This document shows positions 11,120-20,356 of a stretch of DNA of 64,000 bases, in pieces. Numbering within the stretch: the stretch's first letter is position 1; each line of letters begins with the position of its first letter. The notes beneath the pieces were generated by a model. The model saw nothing but the letters and a program-made list of their open reading frames with translations. It ran no database searches and was not told the origin of the DNA. The position numbers and the translations under genes were made by a program. The stretch lies in the NCBI GenBank assembly GCA_958295665.1, contig OY282560.1, forward strand, positions 306,943,236 to 307,007,235. The letters run 5' to 3'. The DNA is from Tipula vernalis (lineage: Eukaryota; Arthropoda; Insecta; Diptera; Tipulidae).

Positions 11120-14100
11120 ATCACTGGGACGGGACCCAACTCACAAATACCCCATATACGTCACGGTTATTCGCATTCGACCGAATAAACCGTTATACCT
11201 TTTTAGTCGACACTGGCGCTGACCTTTCGGTTATTCCAGTTTTCAATTTTAAAAATGAATTTAATATAGTTAAACGAAATCCTAATCTAGTTTTGTCGGC
11301 CGCCAATGGCACAACCATCCACACTTACGGCACGAAGTTGCTTCAGGTGGATCTCGGGCTTAAGCGAACCTTTACGCATGCATTTTTACTTGCTGCTGTG
11401 AATCGCCCGATCATTGGCGCCGACTTCTTGTGTAAATATGGACTACTTGTTGATCTGAAGAATAAACGGCTGGTTGATTCAGCGACTAAGCTGTCAATCA
11501 ATGCCACTATGGTTCGCGTCGACACACCGACACCGATCCATTTCACAATCAACAACGGCTACGGCACTTTGCTTAAAAAGTTTCCAAAACTTACAGCAGA
11601 GCCGAATTACAAATTGCCAGTCCGACACAACGTGGTTCATCATATTGTCACAGCAGGCCATCTGCCCGTGTCTAGACCACGCAGGCTAGATCAAATCCGG
11701 TACAAAGCCGCATTTACAGAATTCCAACACATGGTGGAATTAGGAATTTGCCGTCCATCCGCATCTCCCATTTCCTGTCCATTACACATGGTAAAAAAGA
11801 AAGATCACGATTGGCGACCATGTGGGGATTATCGCCGTTTAAACACGGTCACGACACCTGATCGTTATCCGATACCCCACATTCAAAATTTCTCCATGCA
11901 CTTGCATGGTTGCAAAATTTTTTCGAAAATCGATCTCGTCAGAGCCTACCACTTAATTCCCGTCGCACCTGAAGACGTCCATAAGACGGCGATCACTACA
12001 CCATTTGGCCTTTTCGAATTCACCCGAATGCCATTCGGTCTACGCAATGCCGCACAAACGTTTCAGCGGTTCATGAATCAAGTCGTCCATAACCTTGAAT
12101 TCGTGTTCGTCTACATTGACGATATACTTGTGGCTTCTCAAACTGAGGAACAGCACAAACTCCACTTGGAACAACTCTTCCACAAGTTAACGGAGTTTGA
12201 TGTTCACATCAACAGTGCAAAATGTGTCTTTGGCGCAACCACTCTTGATTTCCTCAGCCACAAGATCACCCCTAATGGTATTCTGCCGTCTGAAGAACGA
12301 ATTAACGCCATTAGGGAATTCCCAGCTCCTAGTTCAATAAAACACATTCAGCGATTCATCGGTATGGTAAATTACTACCACCGATTTATACCAAAATTAG
12401 CTGAAATACTCGCACCAGTTCACAGCCACTTGGCAGTACTTCTACGTAAGCCCAAAACAGCCAATAATTTCTCTTGGCCCGACGAATGCCAACAAGCATT
12501 TACGTCACTTAAGGCTGAACTCGCAAAAACAACACTACTTGCACACCCACTAAGCGATTCAAAGCTCAGTTTAACTACTGACGCATCAAACACTGCCGTT
12601 GGGGCAGTACTGCAACAGTATAGCAACAAGTGTTGGGAGCCATTGGGATTTTTCTCAAAGAAACTCTCGGATGCAGAAAGGAAATATTCCGCATTCGATC
12701 GGGAATTATTGGCAATATATCTAGCAGTAAAACACTTCAGATATTTTGTCGAAGGTCGGGACTTCACAATTTTTACCGACCATAAACCTCTGACTAGAGC
12801 ACTTCAGTCTAAAACTGAACGTAACCCGAGGCAATCTCGCCACTTGGATTACATTAGTCAATTTACCACAGACATTCAGCATGTGCACGGTTATGACAAC
12901 GTTGTTGCAGATACACTCTCTCGCACAACGGACAACGAAACGGCCACAGTCGAGACACAAATCGACTTAAACAAAATCTCAATTACACAACAAGCTGACC
13001 TAGAACTTCAGAATTTACTTTCTGGTTCCGAATGTCACACTAGTTCATCACTGAAACTGGCGCTTGTCAAATTACCTGGCCTTGAAATCTTCTGCGAAAC
13101 ATCCACGGGTTCCAATCGCCCGTACATCGCAGAACCACTACGTCGAACCATCTTCGACACATTACATAACATTTCTCATCCTGGTGTCCGTGCAACTCGT
13201 AAATTGATTACGACTCGCTATTTTTGGCCAAGCATAAATAAAGACGTAGGCAATTGGGCTCAGTCTTGTTTATCTTGCCAACGTGCTAAAGTCCAACGGC
13301 ACACAAAATCACCTCATGGACAATTCGAAATTCCACACGGTCGATTTGAACACATCCATTTAGACATCGTAGGACCACTTCCTCCATCTAATGGATATTC
13401 CTATTTGCTAACCTGTGTCGATCGCTTCACTCGATGGCCCGAAGCTTATTGCATGACCAATATGTCTGCTGCAACCATTGCCACAACTTTTGTTAATAAC
13501 TACGTTTCACGATTTGGCGTACCTCTTAATATCACCACTGATCAAGGAACGCAATTTGAATCCAAGCTTTTCACAGAGTTAACAAAACTTCTTGGTTCAA
13601 CTCGTATACGCACGACGGCTTACCACCCTCAAGCCAATGGCATGGTCGAACGCTTCCACCGGCAACTCAAGGCCGCGTTGATGGCCAGAGGCGATACAAT
13701 CCATTGGAGCTCGGAAATACCAATCGTATTACTTGGAATCCGAGCAACAGTAAAAGAAGATCTGAAGTGCTCACCAGCTGAAATGGTTTATGGACAAACC
13801 ATCAAGCTACCTGGTGAATTCTTCGTCGAAAATCCTCTTTCACCTCTACCAACTAGCGACACAGTCGTCGACCAACTGCGACAAACCATGCAGAATCTTG
13901 CTCCAAAATCACCACGTCAGTGCAAACATAATGACGTTTTTGTACCAAAATCACTTGCCACATGTGATTTTGTGTTCGTTAGAACAGACAAGGTTCGCAC
14001 GGGGTTATCTCCTCCCTATGAAGGTCCATTTAAAGTCATTAGACGCCTTCGAAAACAATTCACCGTGTCAATTAATGGGAAGAATCAAACCATTTCAATT

Positions 14101-14208
14101 GACCGGCTCAAACCGGCTTACGGCATACTATGTTCAACTGATCAAATATCAGTTCGGAATCCGCATAAAATTGTTCGTATCTCAGCCAATCACACAATTT
14201 TCTCCTAG
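11089..14208 (+). CDS. Pol polyprotein (protease, RT, RNase H, integrase) of the Gypsy element
   Basis: The frame is open from 11089 and its first ATG is at 11293, but protease begins before that ATG, so entry by frameshift from gag is expected. Order of domains: aspartic protease with DTGAD at about 11208; reverse transcriptase with the catalytic YIDDILVAS at about 12113; RNase H with [13 protein letters not shown] at about 12577; the HHCC integrase zinc domain ([10 protein letters not shown], then CLSCQRAK) at about 13177-13290; the integrase core with the first Asp in HLDIVGP at about 13360, the second in [10 protein letters not shown] at about 13540, and Glu in [10 protein letters not shown] at about 13640; and a GPF-type module near 14020. 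About 1040 codons with no stop or frameshift. All catalytic residues I checked are present. The product copies element RNA to DNA and inserts it. Confidence 0.93.
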   Translation, partial: SSKSKNKKLVDHWDGTQLTNTPYTSRLFAFDRINRYTFLVDTGADLSVIPVFNFKNEFNIVKRNPNLVLSAANGTTIHTYGTKLLQVDLGLKRTFTHAFLLAAVNRPIIGADFLCKYGLLVDLKNKRLVDSATKLSINATMVRVDTPTPIHFTINNGYGTLLKKFPKLTAEPNYKLPVRHNVVHHIVTAGHLPVSRPRRLDQIRYKAAFTEFQHMVELGICRPSASPISCPLHMVKKKDHDWRPCGDYRRLNTVTTPDRYPIPHIQNFSMHLHGCKIFSKIDLVRAYHLIPVAPEDVHKTAITTPFGLFEFTRMPFGLRNAAQTFQRFMNQVVHNLEFVFVYIDDILVASQTEEQHKLHLEQLFHKLTEFDVHINSAKCVFGATTLDFLSHKITPNGILPSEERINAIREFPAPSSIKHIQRFIGMVNYYHRFIPKLAEILAPVHSHLAVLLRKPKTANNFSWPDECQQAFTSLKAELAKTTLLAHPLSDSKLSLTTDASNTAVGAVLQQYSNKCWEPLGFFSKKLSDAERKYSAFDRELLAIYLAVKHFRYFVEGRDFTIFTDHKPLTRALQSKTERNPRQSRHLDYISQFTTDIQHVHGYDNVVADTLSRTTDNETATVETQIDLNKISITQQADLELQNLLSGSECHTSSSLKLALVKLPGLEIFCETSTGSNRPYIAEPLRRTIFDTLHNISHPGVRATRKLITTRYFWPSINKDVGNWAQSCLSCQRAKVQRHTKSPHGQFEIPHGRFEHIHLDIVGPLPPSNGYSYLLTCVDRFTRWPEAYCMTNMSAATIATTFVNNYVSRFGVPLNITTDQGTQFESKLFTELTKLLGSTRIRTTAYHPQANGMVERFHRQLKAALMARGDTIHWSSEIPIVLLGIRATVKEDLKCSPAEMVYGQTIKLPGEFFVENPLSPLPTSDTVVDQLRQTMQNLAPKSPRQCKHNDVFVPKSLATCDFVFVRTDKVRTGLSPPYEGPFKVIRRLRKQFTVSINGKNQTISIDRLKPAYGILCSTDQISVRNPHKIVRISANHTIFS
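11107..11113 (+). promoter_or_regulatory. -1 ribosomal frameshift heptamer A AAA AAC
   Basis: In the gag frame the sequence reads xxA AAA AAC, followed by one codon and the gag stop. A shift of -1 enters the pol frame, which is open from 11089. A AAA AAC is a canonical eukaryotic slippery heptamer. I did not establish a downstream pseudoknot. Confidence 0.75.
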
Positions 14209-14216
14209 GGAGGGGG
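14206..14216 (+). promoter_or_regulatory. Probable polypurine tract
   Basis: AGGGAGGGGGA lies at the end of pol, 20 nt before the 3' LTR. A second purine run, GCAGGGGAG, is closer to the LTR. One of them should prime plus-strand DNA synthesis. Confidence 0.5.
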
Positions 14217-14236
14217 AATCACTTGCAGGGGAGTCC

Positions 14237-14838
14237 TGTAGCGATTTACTTATTCAATCGCTTCATTTCGTACATCACCACAAATATTAATTATTCATGA
14301 TTATAAATAAATTCCATCTACAACTCTTCTCCACTGTCTATATACAGTCTATGCCTGTTCGTCTATATAATTATGCCAGTGTCTCAAATAGACACTCACG
14401 AAAGACATACATAAAACACACGAAAGACATTACACAAATGTCATAACACTCTCGTCATGTTTTGTTCGCGACACACCATCGCCCGCTTTTTGCTCTTTTC
14501 CTTGTTCGGGTCTTCGCCATTACCAAAAAGAAAAAGATACACTCTCGTTTCGACCTTAAAAGCATTACGTTGCATTATTAAAAATTGAGCCTTAATAAAA
14601 TTATAATACAAAAATATGTTAATTGTGAATCCATTTAAATAAATTACAAGGTGGAATTATATTAAAATTACACACGTGGTGGTGGGATTTATCCTACATA
14701 TTTATTTATATTAATTTTGGTGTTCTAAAATAAATTACGTTCACATAGTGTATATTGTGTGACGCTAGATACGTAAATTAGTTTTTATTAGTTTTTCGTG
14801 AACAGTTTCAAATTTATTATTGTCGTTCAAACACGATA
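14237..14838 (+). repeat. 3' long terminal repeat of Gypsy element
   Basis: 602 bp, apparently identical to 8302-8903, followed by the target duplication AGCT. Identity of the two LTRs indicates recent insertion. Confidence 0.93.
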
Positions 14839-15673
14839 AGCTTATGATTATGAAAAAATCAATCTTCTCATCAGGCCGCGGCGACTGATTATACCACAAT
14901 TTACATTCTACATATATATATATAGAATGTGCTGTGCATTTAAGTATTAGCGAATCATAACTAATACAGATGAACTCTCTTACAATTTTTCTTCTTCACA
15001 ATATTCACACAGCTCTATTTCTGTGTACGCTAATTTTTACTTTATTAATTTTTTGTTGAATATTTATTAATTCATGTAATATCTAATATGCTACCGGTGG
15101 TTAGACCATTTTAATTGGATTTACGAACAGTAATTCAACGAAACCGACTAATAGACGTAATTCTATTTATTTTAATTATATGATTTTAATACGAGTATGT
15201 TCCGAAGATTGTAATTATTATTCAACAAAAAATTAATAAAGTAAAAATTAGCGTACACAGAAATAGAGCTGTGTGAATATTGTGAAGAAGAAAAATTGTA
15301 AGAGAGTTCATCTGTATTAGTTATGATTCGCTAATACTTAAATGCACAGCACATTCTGTATATATAGAATGTAAATTGTGGTATAATCAGTCCAGTCGCC
15401 GCGGCCTGATGAGAAGATTGATTTTTTCATAATCATAAGCTCATCAGTTCGAAACTGGATTGAATTCTCTTACAATCTTCGGAACATACTCGTATTAAAA
15501 TCATATAATTAAAATAAATAGAATTACGTCTATTAGTCGGTTTCGTTGAATTACTGTTCGTAAATACTAATATACTTCTCGTGTTAATCGAAACACAATT
15601 AAAATGGTCTAACCACCGGTAGCATATTAGATATTACATGAATTAATTAATATTCAACAAAAAATTAATAAAG

Positions 15674-15684
15674 TGTGACATATA
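15674..15684. repeat. Target-site duplication, right, of foldback element
   Basis: TGTGACATATA, the partner of 8223-8233. Confidence 0.7.
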
Positions 15685-15870
15685 ATTTTCTTATGCACGA
15701 TACGAGAATTGTTAATTAATTTTAAAGTATCGTTGGTTGAAGAAATATCAGCATGAATGTATTGGTCCTCAATTGATATTTCTGATGAACTTATTGATAA
15801 ATTATTATTTTTTGACTGACTTTTCTAGTTTTGGGTGAACTACTACTTTTTAAATTTTAGTTCAAACTCG
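15685..15870 (-). pseudogene. Upstream part of the gene split by the foldback element
   Basis: On the minus strand a frame stays open for about 60 codons into the duplicated target site. It is rich in Ser, Asn and Ile (SSSEISIEDQYIHADISST). Just upstream, at about 15885, is a possible 3' splice site (TTATTTCAG). The frame points at the fragment at 7855-8222, and together they resemble a transposon-like multicopy gene with a variable N-terminal half and an HTH-like middle. A stop codon between the parts argues that it was already dead, or that an intron lay there. Confidence 0.45.
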
Positions 15871-16241
15871 AAGTGACTGAAATAAAATTTTCAAATGTAG
15901 CATATTTATACGGAACTGATTTGGAATGCAAATTTACATAGCTGCTCTTTCTACCTTTTAGGCAATAAAATCTTCAGACCAACAGTTTGGTGATTCGTGA
16001 TGTTACGAGTAAGATAAACCATAAATATGAGTCAGTAGACAATATAATATAAACAAAAAGTAGCTGGGTCCGCCGAAATTTTTTAAGGTAAAGGTAAGAA
16101 AATTAATTTTACTACTAATTTATGAGGTTCCACACTTGCTTCGAAGGACATCTGTTTTATAATAGGAATTTGTTTATGGTTGTATTATTATTACAAAAGG
16201 CGTTAATCGAAAGATTTAAAAAAAAAATTATATTAACAATA
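15871..16241. other. No recognisable gene
   Basis: AT-rich sequence; possibly more of the decayed minus-strand gene, but no motif supports this. Confidence 0.3.
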
Positions 16242-16417
16242 AAATTGTCCTAGGGGGCTATTTGTGAATTCGATTCGAACCTGTTCGAATCTTTGAAGTA
16301 TTGGAATCATTGAATCAGATTCGTTCGTTTCTTATTTAAATCAAATACGAGTCTTATACTTCGAAGAGTGGACTATGTTCGAATCGAATCCACAAATAGA
16401 GCCCCTGGGAACAATTT
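16242..16417. mobile_element. MITE with 30-40 bp terminal inverted repeats
   Basis: 176 bp. The left end reads AAATTGTCC then GGGGGCTATTTGTG and GATTCGATTCGAAC. The right end is the same inverted with a few substitutions. No coding sequence. A related right-hand end (GAATTCACAAATAGGGGCCC) occurs near 22155-22180. Confidence 0.7.
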
Positions 16418-17981
16418 GAGTGGATTTTCTTGATTTTTTGTTCAAAATTTTCAGATCCAGATATATTCAAAAAATCATTCATTTTCATCATCATTTGTTG
16501 TTTTGTTGCTTGATTTTAAGGTAAATACGTTTTCAGAAAAACACATAAAAAGTGGCGACTCTTGTGTCAAAGGTCACCAAACGTGTAATTTTTCAGAAAA
16601 AAACAGTTTTTCTTCTCAACAAAAATTTAAAAAAAAATAAAAATGATTCCAATATATAAATGAAGAGTCTATTCCCTTTCATATGAGCCATCAATCGCTT
16701 AAGTAATTTTTCAGAACGAGCACTTTGAACATTTCAGTTTTTAAGAAAATTAAAAAAATTTAGAAAACTATGGACGGCCCGAAGAAGACTACGAAGAACA
16801 GTACCGTACAAGGAAACAAAAAAATATGAGTTACGTAAAGAACATTTTCAGCGATTTTCAGGGTCAGGACAAACATTGATCGTACATTTCCGCTCAATGA
16901 AATGAAATGGAAAAGCGCACTAAGGCTCTTACAAAATTTAATTCCTATTGCAATTCCAACCAAAAACAATTGGGTTCAAAAAACATTCTGAGAGAATCGG
17001 TTCCTAATTTTTGCGAATAACACGTTGTTTTAAATGTTGATATTTCTTTCGATTGATTTCGATTCGGTCGACGGTGTTCCTAATTTAGTTAGAACAAATA
17101 GAGGAAATAAGAAACTGACTGAATCATAGGTAAACGAAGATTTGGTGCTTAACCAACAATTTACAGGATCACGTTTTAAACTTTTAACTTATTTAATGTG
17201 GTATTTAATAAGAAACAAAATCATCATAACACAAAATCTTTATTGTCAGATTGATTTGTCAATCACTATAGAATAAAACTGGAAACATTTTTTTTTTATA
17301 TAGGCAGCACTTTATAATAATAAGGTTTATTTTTTAAACCTAACTCACAATTACATCAAATATAAAAAAAAAACAACAAACAAAACATAATCATTAACAA
17401 GCCAACGACTTTGATTTATTATCTACGTAGAATAGTTTGGTTTCTGTATCACAATAATTTTATGTAAAGCATACTTTGAAAGAAAATAGCATTTGTTTTT
17501 GGTTAGTTTTAAAAGCAGAGCATTCCTCACAAAAAAAAAACTTTTTCAGAGGCCTAAACAAAATTACAACAATACATAGTACCATAATAATTAAAGAATT
17601 TGGGTTTCCCCATTTATTGTATAGATCGTACTTCTTTATAGGTCTAATAATATTTTATTTTTAAATATTTAACGCATGCAAATTTGTATATTATAATTTT
17701 ATTTAACTACTACTTACTAACCAAAGATCCTTTTATAAAAATATATACGATAAATTACAATAAAGAGATATTTATAAAACCCTTCGAAATACAGTCCGAA
17801 AACGTTTGTCAAAATAACGAATCAAAATTACAAAATATATTTTTGTCTAATATTTATATTGTTAAAATAATGCATGCTTCAGCCGGATTACAAAAAAAAA
17901 AAAAAGAATTTTAAAGTTTGGAGTTAGGTAGAGTAGATAGAGAGGGACACGAAAAAAAAAATTACAATACTATTTACATAC
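16418..17981. other. CREB intron, no other feature
   Basis: AT-rich DNA directly 3' of the kinase-inducible exon on the minus strand. Short frames around 16760, 17476 and 17684 have no motif. There is an A run at 17892-17904. Confidence 0.5.
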
Positions 17982-18144
17982 CGGCAATTTCACCTCCACC
18001 GAGATCATTTAATATCTTACGATAGGATGGCCGTCTTGTTAGTAAATCTCTTCGTTTCTTCGGCGATTCATCATCCGTTAGACTATCTTCACTATTTGTG
18101 TCGGTTTGTAATTGCGATGATGATAGATTTGGTTCGGGTTTTAT
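17982..18144 (-). CDS. CREB transcription factor, exon with the kinase-inducible domain (KID)
   Basis: A 163-nt exon of a CREB-family transcription factor. It starts after TTCAAG at 18145 and ends at a GTATGT donor at 17981, phase 0 in and phase 1 out. It encodes IKPEPN, an acidic Ser-rich stretch (NSEDSLTDDESPKKRRD) and the KID core LLTRRPSYRKILNDL. The Ser in RRPSY is the family's protein kinase A site (Ser133 in mammals), and the segment after it forms the helix that binds the KIX domain of CBP. This identifies the gene firmly as CREB/CREM/ATF1 type; insects usually have a single gene, CrebB. The protein is nuclear and binds cAMP response elements through a C-terminal bZIP, which should be encoded beyond the left edge of the window. 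I searched this strand to position 1 and saw no basic region. Confidence 0.95.
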
Positions 18145-18245
18145 CTTGAACAACAATAATACAGAAAATACATTTCAAAATGATTTTAAATTTGTCCGGG
18201 TTAAAATATAAAATTATTTAATTAAAACATAAGTTATATACTTAC

Positions 18246-18392
18246 TTGTACAGCGTGTATATTTGGTTGTGCTGTGTGTATTACTGTATTTGGTTTACTA
18301 ACTAATAAAACACTTTTAGGTAACGTCATTGATTGAAGATTTGTTGCAGTTTGTATAACTGATTGTTGATTAGCCTGTATTACAGATTGCGC
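18246..18392 (-). CDS. CREB transcription factor, glutamine-rich exon upstream of KID
   Basis: A 147-nt exon (49 codons, phase 0 at both ends) between the acceptor AATTTCAG and the donor GTAAGT. It encodes AQSVIQANQQSVIQTATN and then MTLPKSVLLVSKPNTVIHT. This is the Gln/Thr/Val-rich activation region found before KID in CREB proteins, and MTLxKxVLxVSKP resembles Drosophila CrebB. It splices in frame to the KID exon over a 101-bp intron. The next coding exon upstream that I can find is 38 kb away, also phase 0, so a direct join would keep the frame; extra small exons in between cannot be excluded. Confidence 0.85.
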
Positions 18393-19065
18393 CTGAAATT
18401 TATAAGAGTTCTGTTTCATTTGAGATAAATTGTTGCAAAAAATCTTGATATATAATTAATAAAATAGTTTGTTAGTAAATTTAAAACGCGATAAAATTGC
18501 TACGCTTTAACTATAATAATTAAATTTTATTATTGTTTCTTATAATTCATGACCAGTAAGTTAATGATTTTTTATCAACTCTTAAATTTATTGTTATTAA
18601 ATTATTCAGTGGTGTGGATCATACCGGAACTTTGTAAATGATACGCCTGAATTTACATAAACTGTTTGAAACGAGGTTCAGCGAGAATTTCTAATTATTA
18701 TAAGTTACATAATTATGTATATTTTCACTCGAAGCGGTCATTTTAATATACAAAAATGTAACGTACAATCACTAATTGTGAATATCTTTGAAACCGTGTT
18801 ACCTAGAATCTTCAAACAAAACCTAAGTTCAAGATAAATAAAATTTCTTTCAGAAAATAGGGACTTGCCATGTCAAAAAAGCGGTAAAGTTTTTTTACCT
18901 GTTCTAAAGCATGACGCTGCAAATAAACGAAAACCTGAAACAAAAAAAAAATTCAAGCCCATTCAAAATCTTGTTAAGAAATATAGGCTTAGCCTACACG
19001 GGCCAATTAAGCGGTTAGGTTTTGCACTTTTCAAAAGCATGAAGCTTATATTGATACATTCTACT

Positions 19066-19568
19066 TTGATCAACAAGTTCCCGGAATAACCACCGTGTCC
19101 CCATCGTTCCGATTTGAGTTCTGTTTTTTTTTTGTTAAGTTGGTACATCTGTTGTTAGTATTCCCTCTAAATCTTAGCGTCATAGCTTGAAATTTGCAAA
19201 AGTTACATAGTCAAGAGTACATCTATCTCTGTGTGTATTGGCGATTATTTACAATTTTAGACATGATTTGCGAGGCTGAATCCGATCCCACATTCATCAA
19301 AAGGATCATTACTGGAGACGAGACGTGGGTTTATGCGTACGACACACCATCCAGACATCAGGCAAGTGAATGGCGTTCACCAAAAAAAAAAACACATCGT
19401 TTTACTTACGTACTCTTGACTACGTAACTTTTGCAAATGTCAAACTATGACGCTAAGATTTAGAGGGAATATCAACAACAGATGTACCAACTTAACAAAA
19501 AAAAACAGAACTAAAATCGGAACGATGGGAGCGTCACACGGTGGTTATTCCGGGAACTTGTTGATCAA
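19066..19568. mobile_element. Mariner-derived MITE with about 155-bp inverted repeats
   Basis: Arms at 19066-19223 and about 19410-19568 are near-identical inverted copies. They start TTGATCAACAAGTTCCCGGA and include a run of T or A and the stretch CCCTCTAAATCTTAGCGTCAT. The centre holds a mariner transposase scrap. It cannot make an enzyme, so it would need help from elsewhere. Confidence 0.8.
19263..19385 (+). pseudogene. Mariner transposase scrap inside the MITE
   Basis: The frame reads DPTFIKRIITGDETWVYAYD, the conserved block around the first catalytic Asp of mariner (DD34D) enzymes, followed by a weak match to SQWKSP. About 40 codons remain. Confidence 0.75.
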
Positions 19569-19631
19569 GGTAGTCTTAACAAAAGAAGGCCCTGTATAAA
19601 TTTACATTAATTCTATTGGATTCGTTGGTCA

Positions 19632-19816
19632 ATGAGCTGTGGCTTTGGTAGAAGATGGCCGTTCCATCCAATATTCTGCCACAATAACTAATTGGGCACC
19701 GACTGAGAACTGTATATCGAAATATTAAACGATCTCGTGAAATCCTGCAGTTCACTAGAAGATCTGGATTAGTTCGCCCATGGGGTCACTACAGCTCGCG
19801 ACGATCGATCGAATAA
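19632..19816 (+). pseudogene. Tc1-like transposase N-terminal fragment
   Basis: Broken frames encode VEDGRSIQYSAT, then FTRRSGLVRP and a stretch like TTARDDR. These are the paired helix-turn-helix DNA-binding region and the GRP/AT-hook-like linker of Tc1-type enzymes. There are several single-base frame changes. The catalytic part is absent. Confidence 0.6.
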
Positions 19817-20008
19817 AAATGACCAAGTCTTTAAATGGCGCACACGAATAAGAATCCCACAAAAAGCACAAAACGGAAAATTTCAAAGCGGAGTATGATG
19901 AAATTCGCAAATGCGGTAAAAATGATATTCTAGGATAAGTTTTATCATTGATTTTTCATTTCCTTCATAAAATAAGCAATACGACATTGTACCTTTTGCC
20001 GTAGTGTA

Positions 20009-20344
20009 AAGCTGCGGTGTTTAGATTGGGAGTTACCGGGTTCGAATCCTGATAGGGGGGGGGGGGGATGCAAAAGAGATTTTTCATCATTTGATGACGA
20101 TCGCTGAAGAAGATGAACACTGACTCCAGAATTCATGGGCCGACTCATCTTTCATGTCAGTATTTTAGGCTGCCATGAAGCAATACAATGTGCATGTGGT
20201 CTACGTAAAAACGAACCTATAGCCGTACGTCTTCGATTTGGCTACTGCGTAATGTAGGACGTTAAAAGCGAACTGCGAAAGAGTTGGGGGTGCATTGAGC
20301 CCCAGAAAATATTGCAGAGATAGAAACAAACAAACAAACAAACA
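20009..20344 (+). mobile_element. tRNA-derived SINE with 12-bp target duplications
   Basis: A 336-bp insertion flanked by the direct repeat TGCCGTAGTGTA (19997-20008 and 20345-20356). Its 5' part is tRNA-like: an A-box-like TGCGGTGTTTAGATTGGG at 20013-20030 and a perfect polymerase III B box, GGTTCGAATCC, at 20039-20049. A run of 13 G follows (20055-20067). The body ends with an (AAAC)n tail at about 20323-20343. This is the standard SINE layout: pol III promoter, unrelated body, simple-repeat tail and duplicated target. The partner LINE providing the tail is unknown. Confidence 0.83.
20039..20049 (+). promoter_or_regulatory. RNA polymerase III B box
   Basis: GGTTCGAATCC matches the consensus GGTTCGANNCC exactly and sits about 15 bp after an A-box-like sequence, as in tRNA genes. 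Confidence 0.8.
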
Positions 20345-20356
20345 TGCCGTAGTGTA

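Larger units (their letters stand above)
8302..14838 (+). mobile_element. Gypsy-type LTR retrotransposon, CsRn1/Kabuki-like, apparently intact
   Basis: A 6537-bp element has 602-bp LTRs that look identical by eye, a 4-bp target duplication AGCT (8298-8301 and 14839-14842), a primer-binding site, gag and pol with protease, reverse transcriptase, RNase H and integrase in Gypsy order. The unbroken inverted copy of the target in the foldback element carries a single AGCT, confirming the insertion boundaries. The gag finger C-x2-H-x9-C-x3-C and a TGGTGACCCC primer site are traits reported for the CsRn1 clade (tRNA-Trp primer). Both reading frames are open, so a young and possibly mobile copy is likely. 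Confidence 0.93.
8234..15673. mobile_element. Foldback (long inverted repeat) element split by a Gypsy insertion
   Basis: Excluding the nested Gypsy element, about 900 bp remain. One arm is 8234-8301 joined to 14843-15062. Its inverted copy is about 15219-15505. A middle segment at 15063-15215 is itself an inverted copy of about 15462-15655, lacking some 30 nt. The arms differ by a 5-nt duplication and a short TA-repeat difference. No coding potential is seen, so it would need proteins from elsewhere. The ends are flanked by an 11-bp direct repeat. Because its left arm lacks about 190 bp that appear in the loop instead, the element has been rearranged. Its class is unknown. Confidence 0.7.

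Noticed and set aside
11293..11295. ATG as the start of the Gypsy pol protein
   Set aside because: The protease motif DTGAD is encoded upstream of it in the same open frame, and a slippery heptamer provides entry from gag.
1..17981. The CREB bZIP exon
   Set aside because: I looked on the minus strand for a basic region such as REAARECRRKK and did not see it; it is presumably outside the window.
18865..19089. 74-codon plus-strand frame starting MPCQKSGKVF
   Set aside because: It runs into the left arm of the mariner MITE and has no motif or splice context.
20009..20080. A tRNA gene
   Set aside because: Only A- and B-box-like parts are present, with no cloverleaf; the target duplications and tail show a SINE.
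20323..20343. A CRISPR-like or satellite array
   Set aside because: It is a short AAAC simple-repeat tail of a SINE; no array of spaced repeats exists in the window.
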